A stretch of 64,000 nt of DNA from Lachnoclostridium sp. An196 (GTDB lineage Bacteria; Bacillota; Clostridia; Lachnospirales; Lachnospiraceae): the NCBI RefSeq assembly GCF_002160135.1, contig NZ_NFJZ01000002.1:1-64000 (forward strand), read 5' to 3'. The position numbers and the translations under genes are program-made. The notes under the pieces are model-generated. The model was given only the letters and a program-made list of their open reading frames with translations. It ran no database searches and was not told the origin of the DNA. Shown piece after piece: positions 51,143 to 58,823 of the stretch (position 1 is its first letter; each line of letters opens with the position of its first letter).

Positions 51143-51976
51143 AAGAATGAACAGTTTCTTTTGACGCTCACGCCCAGATATCTTCCCTTGCCGAAGAATG
51201 AGCCGCTGAACCTTGTTGAAGTCTTGTACAGTCCGAATTGACTCATAATTTCCCTTGTAGATATTCCCTTTATAAACATTGTACCCGGCATATATTGGAC
51301 GGGTCAGGATCTTATGTATAGATTCGGGGTTAGGAATTTTCCCACGTTTTCCGCGAAAGCCCATTCCCCGGCAGAGTTCCGCAACTTCGGAAATATTTTT
51401 TCTGATCAGATAATTATCAAAGACAAAATTGACGTATTTGGCTTCTTCCGGGTTGATACGGAAAGAGTCCTTCCCGTCCGGATCATATCCAAGGACATCG
51501 GTGCATGTGCGCTTTCCCTGCCGTGCCCGTTCCAACATCCCCAGAGCTACGTTCTCCGCCGTTACTTCCCGTTCAAATTGTGCCACGGTTCCCAGCATGG
51601 AGCGAACCATGCGACCGGCGGGAGTATAACTGTCAAACGCTTCAGAATAGCTTATAAGGGCTATACCGAGCTTGTCCAACATCTCGCATGATGCCGTCAG
51701 GTCTGCCAGACTCCGGGAAAACCGGGTCAGCTTCCAGACCAGAATCAGATTAAATCTTTTTTCCTGTGCGTCTGCCAGAAGAGCGATCATCCCGGGCCGG
51801 TGCCGGATATCTTTGGCGCTTATGCCCTCGTCGCTGTAGATCTTATAGACCTGGTAACGATGGGATTTGCAATAGTCCATCAATAATCGTTCCTGAGCGT
51901 CCAGGGAGTAGCCGTCTTCGGCTTGCTCGCGGGTGCTAACCCTTGTGTAGATTGCCGCCGTTAATGTGGTTTTCAT
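51122..51976 (-). CDS. Serine recombinase, short form
   Basis: 284 residues from the ATG at 51976 (GGAGG on the minus strand). Resolvase domain: AAIYTRVSTREQAEDGYSLDAQ holds the catalytic Ser (S14), with LVWKLTRFSRSLADL later; then the DNA-binding Recombinase domain (GKIPNPESIHKILTRPIYAGYNVYKG). It ends there: the zinc ribbon and coiled coil of 450-600-residue large serine integrases are absent. It resembles recombinases of Clostridia integrative elements. Opposite in strand to nearby phage genes. Confidence 0.88.
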   Translation of the reverse strand: MKTTLTAAIYTRVSTREQAEDGYSLDAQERLLMDYCKSHRYQVYKIYSDEGISAKDIRHRPGMIALLADAQEKRFNLILVWKLTRFSRSLADLTASCEMLDKLGIALISYSEAFDSYTPAGRMVRSMLGTVAQFEREVTAENVALGMLERARQGKRTCTDVLGYDPDGKDSFRINPEEAKYVNFVFDNYLIRKNISEVAELCRGMGFRGKRGKIPNPESIHKILTRPIYAGYNVYKGNIYKGNYESIRTVQDFNKVQRLILRQGKISGRERQKKLFILPEGDNS

Positions 51977-52015
51977 GGCTTCGCCTCCTTCTGGTAATAG
52001 TAATTTTGCAGACTC

Positions 52016-52264
52016 CCAGCCCTACACCCGGCGCGCGTCCCGTCCCGTGGCTCTGGGTGTAGGGCTGGCGGTATGCTGGATGGTATCGCCCAACCGTTAG
52101 GCGCCGGATAACTTCACCGGGGCGGTGTGTGGTTGACAGTAACCGGCTTGCCGTGTCCCTGTAGACGGGTACAGGATCAAGGGCAAGTGCTTTCAATTCC
52201 TTCCGTTTTCAGGAGGGAAACCGCCGCCGGGCATCGCTCCCGGCTTGCATCCTCTGCGGCGGTT
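52016..52264 (-). ncRNA. Hairpin-packed noncoding segment, candidate structured RNA or recombination site
   Basis: At least seven perfect stems in 250 bases: CCAGCCCTACACCC/GGGTGTAGGGCTGG (52016-52029 with 52055-52068), CGCC/GGCG (52087-52103), CCGG/CCGG (52104-52120), GGTT/AACC (52131-52144), CTTGCC/GGCAAG (52147-52187) enclosing CCTGTA/TACAGG (52158-52175), and AACCGCCGC/GCGGCGGTT (52219-52264) enclosing CCGGG/CCCGG. The strand is inferred from the flanking minus-strand genes. Could be a leader RNA of the recombinase, or its recombination or transfer site. Confidence 0.45.
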
Positions 52265-52266
52265 AG

Positions 52267-52473
52267 TCAATCATTTACCACAAAATCAAAATTGACAGCG
52301 TTAAAATCATCTTCCTTTTCGGGAAGTGGCATGCATACGCCTACCGCATCTTTTACGTAATATTTTCCGTCCGGAAATTGTTTTACTTCCATGGGATAAT
52401 ACCCGAATATACGTTTTTTTCTGTCAATTTTTTTACCCAAATATTGGTGGGCGTTCCCTGCGTATAATCTCAT
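52267..52473 (-). CDS. Small protein of the nested island, unknown
   Basis: 68 residues. MRLYAGNAHQYLGKKIDRKK, then a beta-rich part (YYPMEVKQFPDGKYYVKDAVGVCMPL) and an acidic tail. Its leader (52474-52650) has hairpins ACGCCC/GGGCGT and GCCGCTGG/CCAGCGGC. Similar small genes occur in integrative elements of gut Firmicutes; function unknown. Confidence 0.55.
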   Translation of the reverse strand: MRLYAGNAHQYLGKKIDRKKRIFGYYPMEVKQFPDGKYYVKDAVGVCMPLPEKEDDFNAVNFDFVVND

Positions 52474-52590
52474 ATATTTTTCCTTTCTGGCTTGCCATCA
52501 TCAGCGGAAAAGTTGCCATCTTTCCCGGACGCCCTCGCGGGCGTTTCGGCTATTTAATAATACCTGCCTTTCTTTTGATTGGTGCCGCTG

Positions 52591-52625
52591 GTTCAGTTTC
52601 TCAGGCCGTCCAGCGGCTTTTTTCG
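52591..52625 (+). terminator. Plus-strand terminator-like hairpin
   Basis: GCCGCTGG pairs with CCAGCGGC and six T follow on the plus strand, although no plus-strand gene lies upstream within the island. Either a plus-strand RNA crosses this region or the hairpin serves the minus-strand leader. Confidence 0.4.
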
Positions 52626-52650
52626 TGTTCTCTTGTGATCTGGTTCATCG

Positions 52651-52848
52651 TTATACCTCAATTCCGAATTCCTGGTAAAGCAGATCTTCAAAGTCTGGAT
52701 CAAGTTCCAAGTATCTTCTTATAAACTCTTCACAAGTGCACGGGGCGAGTTCAAAGTGTACATGCTCTCTTTTGTCGTCATCCATATAGGACGCGATTGT
52801 GTCCATCAGATCTTGATTGATTTCAAATTCTTCGTTAAATCTCTTCAT
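52651..52848 (-). CDS. Small acidic protein of the nested island
   Basis: 65 residues from the ATG at 52848 with GGAGG on the minus strand. Very acidic: DLMDTIASYMDDDKREHVHFELAPCTCEEFIRRYLELDPDFEDLLYQEF. Acidic small proteins of mobile elements are sometimes DNA mimics or anti-restriction factors, but there is no direct evidence here. Driven by a promoter that contains operator copy 1. Confidence 0.6.
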   Translation of the reverse strand: MKRFNEEFEINQDLMDTIASYMDDDKREHVHFELAPCTCEEFIRRYLELDPDFEDLLYQEFGIEV

Positions 52849-52891
52849 TTTGTTTTCCTCCTGTTTGGTGGTCTTGTTTTGTTGTGCCCTC

Positions 52892-52921
52892 ATCATATCA
52901 TCGTAGTGCACACTACGTCAA
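52892..52921 (-). promoter_or_regulatory. Minus-strand promoter overlapping operator copy 1
   Basis: TTGACG (52921-52916), 18 bp, TATGAT (52897-52892) on the minus strand; the palindrome at 52902-52917 fills the spacer, so a bound repressor would block it. Confidence 0.6.
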
Positions 52922-52980
52922 TATACACAATCACCAAAAATCGTAGTGCACACTTTGTGCAAGTTGCATAGTGCGCACTA
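52902..52980. promoter_or_regulatory. Three-copy palindromic operator between divergent genes
   Basis: CGTAGTG-CA-CACTACG (52902-52917, perfect half-sites), CGTAGTG-CA-CACTTTG (52942-52957) and TAGTGCGCACTA (52969-52980, perfect palindrome, with ATAGTGCGCACTAC around it). All share the core TAGTG-C-x-CACT. They lie between the minus gene starting at 52848 and the plus gene at 53021; a TATAAT (52994-52999) for the latter follows the third copy. The regulator encoded at 53021 is the likely binder. Confidence 0.7.
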
Positions 52981-53020
52981 CGGTGCAAAGCGATATAATA
53001 ATATGGCAGGAGGTGATACA

Positions 53021-53419
53021 GTGCCGGAAAATACCAAAAAAAGAAATGCCAGACAATACGCATGGCAAAAAGAGACCTACGATCGCAAAGCATATCTGCT
53101 ATTTAAGGGGCAAGGCGATGCAGTGGATCAGGCCGCAAAGACTGCAGGCGTAAGCGCGTCAGAGTGGATCAGAGAGGCGATCCGGGAAAGACTGGAGAAT
53201 GGTGGAGATCACTATATAAGAGAGCGCGGACAGACAGCAGATCACGAGATCGTGAGATATCCGGACGAGATCGCAAGTATATCTGATCTGGAAGTATATG
53301 CACGCAGCGCAGGGCAGACCATAGATGATTATATAGCGCAGGCTGTCAAAGAGAGGATGCGGAGACAGGACGCAGAGTATACAGAGGACATACAGCGGGT
53401 AGGCCTGGACGACCTGTAA
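53021..53419 (+). CDS. Ribbon-helix-helix (Arc/CopG)-type regulator
   Basis: 132 residues from GTG 53021 behind AGGAGGTGAT. The middle has a beta strand and two helices (YDRKAYLLFKGQGDAVDQAAKTAGVSASEWIREAIRERLE), the RHH fold; a second similar unit follows (ISDLEVYARSAGQTIDDYIAQAVKERMRR), so one chain may carry two RHH modules. RHH proteins bind tandem palindromes such as the three upstream, so autoregulation and control of the divergent acidic-protein gene are likely. Confidence 0.65.
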   Translation: MPENTKKRNARQYAWQKETYDRKAYLLFKGQGDAVDQAAKTAGVSASEWIREAIRERLENGGDHYIRERGQTADHEIVRYPDEIASISDLEVYARSAGQTIDDYIAQAVKERMRRQDAEYTEDIQRVGLDDL

Positions 53420-53487
53420 GAGCGCGGGAGATCCGGCGATATGGGGGAGAGATCGGACGATATCGGGCAAATGTGACAAAAGTGCGG

Positions 53488-53516
53488 TTGATCGTGACCG
53501 GATAACATGATATTGT
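53488..53516 (+). promoter_or_regulatory. Possible late promoter
   Basis: TTGATC (53488-53493), 17 bp, TATTGT (53511-53516). A terminator follows only about 15 bases after the expected start site. Confidence 0.4.
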
Positions 53517-53530
53517 AGTATTAACCAATT

Positions 53531-53558
53531 GGGACGCAAAAGACAGCGTCCCTTTTTT
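53531..53558 (+). terminator. Rho-independent terminator before the terminase genes
   Basis: GGGACGC (53531-53537) pairs with GCGTCCC (53546-53552), then six T. Lies between the regulator gene and terminase. Confidence 0.85.
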
Positions 53559-53581
53559 ATTGCCTGGAAGGAGGTGGAGAG

Positions 53582-54025
53582 ATGGCACAGAGGACCGAAG
53601 AGGAGAAGAGAGCGGCGAGGGAGCGGAGCAACGCGAATCTTATGACGCCGCAGGAGGTCAACGCGCGGAAGACGCCCGAAGAGAGGCGAGAGAGCGCCAG
53701 CAAAGCGGGCAAAGCGTCAGCAGAGGCCAAGAAACGGCGTAAGACGGCGCGCGAGATCTACGAGGCCATGCTTTCCCGTCCTGCATCTGATCAGGTGATG
53801 GGCGGACTTCCTGATCTGCCAGATGGGGCCACAAATTACGACGTATTGTTAGCGCGAATGATGCTTTCCGCACAGAAAGGAAGCGTAAAAGCGGCGCAAT
53901 TTGTCCGCGATACAGCAGGGGATCAGCCGACGACCAAGGTTGAGGCTGATATAGGCATGACGGACGGAGACAGGGCGCTGCTTGAAAAGGTAGCGGAACG
54001 TATCAAGAAGGATAGCAATCAGTAG
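53582..54025 (+). CDS. Probable terminase small subunit
   Basis: 147 residues behind GGAGGTGG. The front is basic and low in complexity (ARERSNANLMTPQEVNARKTPEERRESASKAGKASAEAKKRRKTAREIYEAML), as in some phage small terminases, followed by a helical oligomerisation part with LLARMMLSAQKGSVKAAQFVRDTAGDQP. Position ahead of the large subunit supports it. It would recognise the packaging site on phage DNA. Confidence 0.65.
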   Translation: MAQRTEEEKRAARERSNANLMTPQEVNARKTPEERRESASKAGKASAEAKKRRKTAREIYEAMLSRPASDQVMGGLPDLPDGATNYDVLLARMMLSAQKGSVKAAQFVRDTAGDQPTTKVEADIGMTDGDRALLEKVAERIKKDSNQ

Positions 54026-54346
54026 AACATGACGCAAAATTATTCTTTTGCGACGCGTTAAACATGATTTGTTAGTGCCAATAATACATCTAGTATGTAA
54101 TTGATAGGGATAGGGCGGGAGAGTCCGCACTCTGCGCACACCTGACAGCCAGTGACAGCAGGTAAGGGCGCAGAATATTTTATATGATGATCATGCAGGG
54201 GCGCGCAAATTTTTTTTGCGTGCTTTTTTGGTGGCTACTCATAGACCCGCACCCACCCCAGGGGCATCCCCCTCCCATCGGGATGCGGGTCGCTTTATTT
54301 TACCTCCTGTATATCCATCAGAAAATTTATAAAATTTTGAGACCGG
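54026..54346 (+). other. Noncoding stretch between terminase genes with several hairpins
   Basis: 321 bases without a gene. TCTGCGC (54131-54137) pairs with GCGCAGA (54168-54174) around ACCTG/CAGGT (54140-54163). GCGCGCAAA pairs with TTTGCGTGC (54201-54223) and six T follow, a terminator. GACCCGCA pairs with TGCGGGTC (54244-54291) around a C/G-rich loop. It may hold a packaging signal, a small RNA or a control leader for the large terminase. Confidence 0.5.
54201..54229 (+). terminator. Terminator between the terminase genes
   Basis: GC-CGCAAA/TTTGCG-GC stem (one imperfect pair) with the loop rich in T, followed by TTTTTT at 54224-54229. Confidence 0.65.
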
Positions 54347-55843
54347 GTGACAAAGGTGACAGTAGAAGAAATTCGCGAGAAGGAAATTGAATATTGCCGG
54401 GATCATGTGGAGTATTACATCGAAACGTATTGTCACATTGAGGATAAAGATGCGGAAGAGCTTATTCAGCCGTTTCATCTGTGGGAAGCTCAGAAACAGG
54501 CCCTGAAAGATATTCATGAGCATCGTAAGATCGCAATCTTGAAAGCGCGTCAGTTGGGATTCTCCTGGCTGGTTATGAGTTACGCTTCATATCTCCTGCG
54601 GTGTTGGACTGGAAGGACTGCAATAGGGCTTTCTCGATCAGAGGAAGAGGCGAAAGAGCTTGTTCGTCGTCTGGCAGTGATTTTTCGTTATATGCCCGAA
54701 CTGATTGCTGAATATGGGAATGTACCACAAGGTTGGAGCGGACCTGTTTTTAAGAGAAATGATCTTATTCTAACTATATTTTTTTCAAACGGTCCAGAAA
54801 GCGTATTCAAAGCTTTCCCATCGTCGCCGAATGCGGCACGATCTTTTACCGCGGATCTTCTGGTGTTTGATGAGTGGGCATTCCAGCAATTCGCCGAAGA
54901 AATCTGGAAGGCAGCATTTCCGGTCATAAACCGTCCATTTGGCGGAAAAGTTGTGGGACTTTCCACGATAGAACGCGGCAGCCTTTTTGAGCAGATTTTT
55001 ACGGACCCGGATAACGGGTTCTATAAAATTTTTATCCCGTGGTATGCAGACCCAAAACGTGATGAAAAATGGTATGAAGAAACGAAGCGGGCTATGGGGG
55101 ACGATATCACGCAGGAATATCCAGCAACGATTGAGGAGGCTTTGGAAGTTCCGGGCGGTGCATATTTCCCGGAGGTTCGCGCGGAGACGCATTTGACGAC
55201 AAAATACCCGGAAGGAAATGTGAGAACTTACGTATGCATTGATTATGGTCTGGACATGTTTTCGGCACATTGGGTGGCGGTTGATGAGAAAAATCATGCT
55301 GTAGTTTACCGGGAGTATGATTCTCCGAACAAGACGATCGGAGAAGCGTGCGACATACTGCGGAGTCTTTCAGAGGAAGAAAATGTAGAATTATTTTTGG
55401 CGCCGCCGGATTTATGGAACCGGGATCAGATCACAGGAAAGTCCCGCGCACTGCACTTTGCTGAATATGGGATAACGCTCACAAAAACCTTGAATCGACT
55501 GGAAGATGGATGCGCAGCTATGAAGGAATGGCTGTATGTCCCGAAAGATGGAAAGCCGGCACTCCAGATTATGGAGAACGCAGCTCCTAATCTTTATCGA
55601 TGTCTTCAAAAGATTCAGAAGGACAAGCGCCGCCCCAACATTTACGCGAAAGATCCTCACGACCTGACTCATGATGTGGATAGTCTTCGCTGCTTCTGTG
55701 TTTATTGGACGGATCCCGCGGATCCAGAGAAACAGCGGAAGAAAAAGAAATGGACGGCGGATATGTATGAAGATTATGAGAATGCTAGTGAAGAGGATAA
55801 GCGGAAACTTTTAAGAATATACGGAGAGCCGGAAGAATGGTAG
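54347..55843 (+). CDS. terL: Terminase large subunit
   Basis: 498 residues; GTG 54347 and GTG 54356 are both possible and neither has a strong ribosome site. The motor and nuclease package DNA into the prohead. The Walker A-like KARQLGFSW, the Walker B VFDEWAF (Asp-Glu), the coupling motif GLSTIERGS, and the RNase H-like nuclease with CIDYGLDM and HDVDSLRCF are in order. Overlaps the portal gene by seven bases. Confidence 0.93.
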   Translation: MTKVTVEEIREKEIEYCRDHVEYYIETYCHIEDKDAEELIQPFHLWEAQKQALKDIHEHRKIAILKARQLGFSWLVMSYASYLLRCWTGRTAIGLSRSEEEAKELVRRLAVIFRYMPELIAEYGNVPQGWSGPVFKRNDLILTIFFSNGPESVFKAFPSSPNAARSFTADLLVFDEWAFQQFAEEIWKAAFPVINRPFGGKVVGLSTIERGSLFEQIFTDPDNGFYKIFIPWYADPKRDEKWYEETKRAMGDDITQEYPATIEEALEVPGGAYFPEVRAETHLTTKYPEGNVRTYVCIDYGLDMFSAHWVAVDEKNHAVVYREYDSPNKTIGEACDILRSLSEEENVELFLAPPDLWNRDQITGKSRALHFAEYGITLTKTLNRLEDGCAAMKEWLYVPKDGKPALQIMENAAPNLYRCLQKIQKDKRRPNIYAKDPHDLTHDVDSLRCFCVYWTDPADPEKQRKKKKWTADMYEDYENASEEDKRKLLRIYGEPEEW

Positions 55844-57780
55844 GGAGAATTAAGAACATGATCAAGAACATGAAAAATCCTGAGCAGCTTCGCAGATTGC
55901 GGATGTGGCAGGGAAGGCTGGATATAGCACTTGCGGCGTATGATCTGGAACGCAGGCACATGGATACGAAAGAGGCATATTACAATGGAACCCGGGAGGT
56001 CCAGAAAAATCCCAATTCTAAAAAATCCCCGACGAAGCTGGCCAGTAATGTTCGGAACATTGTCTATGAGCTGATTGAGTCACAGGTAGATAATTCAATT
56101 CCGATGCCGAAAGTGCGACCAATTCATCCGGAAGACATTGAGCTTGCGAAAAGTATAGAAAAAGCGCTGGTCAACGAGATTTCTAAGATCAAGTATAAGG
56201 ACATAAATGATGAGCAGGAAAGGGTCACACCTATACAGGGCGGTGACTTTTTTCATGTCCAGTGGGATTCTACGGCAGGAATGCATTGTACTTTGGGAGA
56301 CGTTTCTGTGGAAGAGGTGCATCCGAAGCAGGTGATACCGCAGCCGTGTGTAACAGAACTGGAGAAGATGGATTATGTGTTTCTCATCTTTTCTCAGACA
56401 AAGGATTTTATAAAAAAACGGTATGGTGTGAATGTGGAAGATGCCATAGAGGACCGTCCGGACATCCGCAATCAGAACGATACAACGTACAATGACGATA
56501 TAGTAAGCCAGTATATCGCATACTACCGTAATAAAAACGGCGGGATCGGGATGTTTTCCTGGGTGGAAGATTACATTCTGGTGGATTTTGAAGACTATCA
56601 GGAAAGAAAGCTGGAGCGCTGTAAAAAATGTGGCGAGATCAAGGCCGCTGATGTGTGTCCGGTATGCGGCGGGAAAAAATTTGAGGAAGTTTCAGAAGAT
56701 ACGGAAGAAGTTTTCTCTGATATCCCGTTATCAAACGGAAATTTTATCCGTTCCGTTATAGGGGCAGAAGAAATTCCAGTGACCGATTCTGAAGGGAATG
56801 CTGTATATGATGAAAACGGGATTCCGTTGGTGGATATGCGGCCGATTCACGAACGAATTCCGTATTATAAGCCAAATGTGTTCCCGCTGGTGATCCGGAA
56901 AAATATATCAAAAAGTAAAAAATTCCTGGGCGGCTCTGATGTGGATGTGATCATAGATCAGCAGGACACTATAAAGAAGCTGGGAACGAAGATCAATGAA
57001 AAACTACTGCGCGGATGGTCATTTGCGACGTTGCCGGAAGGCCGAGAGATTACCTGCAGCAAAAATGAAATGAATATAGTCCGGGTACGTCCGCAGGATG
57101 TGAGCCTGATCGGTGTTTATAACATGCAGCCGGATATCTCCAAAGACCGTGTGGCTCTGGAAGACAACTACGACTGGGCGAGATCATCCCTTGGGATCAC
57201 TGATTCTTATCAAGGGAAATATGATTCATCGGCCACATCAGGAACAGCAAAGCAGTATTCCATCAATCAGGCTGCGGGACGTCTGGAGTCAAAACGGATC
57301 ATGAAAAATAATGCCTATGCTGCTCTGTACAAAATGATCTTCCAGTTTTGGCTGTCATATGCGGACCAGCCTATTCCTCTGAGTTACAAAAAGGAAGACG
57401 GGACATATGAATTCTCTCATTTCAATCGGTATGATTTTCTGAAAAAGGATGATGCAGGGGAATGGTACTGGAACGATGAATTTATATTTGAGACGGACAC
57501 AACATCCTCGATCATGACAAACCGTGAGGCTATGTGGAATGCGGCTGACGTGAAGTATCAGGCAGGGGCGTTCGGACCCATTGGTGATCTTGAATCGTTG
57601 GTGCTTTATTGGAAATTTATGGCAAAAGCGAATTATCCGAATGCCGGGGAAATTTTATCTGATATTCAGACTCGACTGCAGGAGCAAAAAGAAATGCAAC
57701 AGGCATTACAGGAAGGAGATGTGCAAAGTGAAGTGTCCGCTATGCAATTTGGAAATGGCGATCCAGTCATCCCGGTATGA
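55837..57780 (+). CDS. Portal protein with an inserted zinc ribbon
   Basis: 647 residues. Forms the dodecameric ring at the capsid vertex. The portal is recognised by its place after terminase, its length and DVDVIIDQQDTIKKLGTKINEKLL plus SLGITDSYQGKYDSSATSGTAKQY, typical of large clostridial portals. At residues 262-277 lies a zinc ribbon, CKKCGEIKAADVCPVC, which most portals lack. The C-terminus is a helical barrel-like part (LSDIQTRLQEQKEMQQALQ). It overlaps the next gene by 53 bases. Confidence 0.85.
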   Translation: MVGRIKNMIKNMKNPEQLRRLRMWQGRLDIALAAYDLERRHMDTKEAYYNGTREVQKNPNSKKSPTKLASNVRNIVYELIESQVDNSIPMPKVRPIHPEDIELAKSIEKALVNEISKIKYKDINDEQERVTPIQGGDFFHVQWDSTAGMHCTLGDVSVEEVHPKQVIPQPCVTELEKMDYVFLIFSQTKDFIKKRYGVNVEDAIEDRPDIRNQNDTTYNDDIVSQYIAYYRNKNGGIGMFSWVEDYILVDFEDYQERKLERCKKCGEIKAADVCPVCGGKKFEEVSEDTEEVFSDIPLSNGNFIRSVIGAEEIPVTDSEGNAVYDENGIPLVDMRPIHERIPYYKPNVFPLVIRKNISKSKKFLGGSDVDVIIDQQDTIKKLGTKINEKLLRGWSFATLPEGREITCSKNEMNIVRVRPQDVSLIGVYNMQPDISKDRVALEDNYDWARSSLGITDSYQGKYDSSATSGTAKQYSINQAAGRLESKRIMKNNAYAALYKMIFQFWLSYADQPIPLSYKKEDGTYEFSHFNRYDFLKKDDAGEWYWNDEFIFETDTTSSIMTNREAMWNAADVKYQAGAFGPIGDLESLVLYWKFMAKANYPNAGEILSDIQTRLQEQKEMQQALQEGDVQSEVSAMQFGNGDPVIPV

Positions 57781-57919
57781 AACGCAGGACGATGACAGCC
57801 CAGATAAAGAAACGCAGTTGTTTGTGGTTATGGATCTTACTTGCAGGGACAAGAAGTGCCCTAATTATGGGAAAGTGGTTCAAACAGTGAAAAATCCACT
57901 TCCAGTCAACAACACCTGA
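57728..57919 (+). CDS. Small zinc-finger phage protein
   Basis: 63 residues from GTG 57728, nine bases after GGAAGGAG; an ATG at 57719 sits on the ribosome site. CPLCNLEM and CRDKKCPNYGK give a C-x2-C and C-x4-C pair. It overlaps the portal gene and is followed by a terminator. Function unknown. Confidence 0.6.
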   Translation: MKCPLCNLEMAIQSSRYETQDDDSPDKETQLFVVMDLTCRDKKCPNYGKVVQTVKNPLPVNNT

Positions 57920-57933
57920 AAGGGTGTTTTTTT
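57911..57933 (+). terminator. Terminator within the late operon
   Basis: AACACC and GGTGTT pair around TGAAAG and seven T follow. Full termination here would cut off the capsid genes, so it is probably partial or overcome by antitermination. Confidence 0.7.
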
Positions 57934-57976
57934 AATACATTTTCGCAGGAAGAGCGTAAAAATCCGGGAGGTATTT

Positions 57977-58807
57977 ATGAGATTTAAAGAGATTCCGATG
58001 AACTTACAGATGTTCGCAGGCGAAGAAGTGCCGGAAGTCGCCGATCCGGCATTGGAAACAGAAGGAATCGGGGGAGAACCCTCGGAAGGCATAGAAGGTG
58101 AAGGCGGAAAAGATCCGGAAGTCGCCGACCCGGTAATTGACCAGAATGCCGCATATGCTGCTGCGCGCAGGAGGGCAGAGCAGCATTATAACCAGCAGAT
58201 CGCGAACCGGGACGCAGAATATGCCCGGAGATTCGGTCATTTGCGTAACCCTGAAACAGGACAGCCGATACGAAGCGAAAAGGATTATTTCGCCGCACTG
58301 GATGCACAGGAGCGGCTTGGGGTCCAGGAACAACTCAGATCCCAGGGCGTAGACCCTGCGATGTTGGATCGGGTGATCCAGAATAACCCGACAATCCGCC
58401 AGGCGCAGCAGGTGATCCACCAGGCGAGGGTGGATAAAGGGAATCAGATGCTGGATGCCCAGATCAAAGAAATTTCCGAATTCTATCCGGAGGTGAAGTC
58501 CCTGGAAGATATCGCAAAGATGGATACATTTCAATCTTTTGACCGATATGTGCGAAGCGGGATGAACCTGGTTGATGCGTTCAGATTGGCGAATTTTGAT
58601 GCCCTGGTCGGTAAAGGGGCAGCGGCATCTAGACAAGCGGCAATTAATTCCGCGAAAAGTACCGGTCATTTAATCCCGGTTGGTGGCGGGGCCAGTGGAC
58701 CAGAGGGAGAAGTAGAAATCCCGAAAGCCGAATTGGGATTATGGCAGGACATGTATCCAGGCCTCAGTTATAAAGAACTCCGCACAAAGTATAACCGGAC
58801 ATTATGA
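57977..58807 (+). CDS. Capsid scaffold-like protein
   Basis: 276 residues after GGGAGG. MNLQMFAGEE is a very common opening of phage scaffold proteins; then an acidic low-complexity front, a helical centre (AAARRRAEQHYNQQIANRDAEYARRF) and a C-terminal basic part. No protease motif is seen. It would guide capsid assembly and leave the prohead. Confidence 0.75.
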   Translation: MRFKEIPMNLQMFAGEEVPEVADPALETEGIGGEPSEGIEGEGGKDPEVADPVIDQNAAYAAARRRAEQHYNQQIANRDAEYARRFGHLRNPETGQPIRSEKDYFAALDAQERLGVQEQLRSQGVDPAMLDRVIQNNPTIRQAQQVIHQARVDKGNQMLDAQIKEISEFYPEVKSLEDIAKMDTFQSFDRYVRSGMNLVDAFRLANFDALVGKGAAASRQAAINSAKSTGHLIPVGGGASGPEGEVEIPKAELGLWQDMYPGLSYKELRTKYNRTL

Positions 58808-58823
58808 GAAGGGAGAATTATCA

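Noticed and set aside
51936-52196. 86-codon minus-strand frame through the hairpin cluster and into the recombinase start
   Set aside because: Pro/Arg/His-rich and driven by the inverted repeats, overlaps the recombinase gene in another frame. It could be a conserved leader frame, but the base pairing explains the sequence better.
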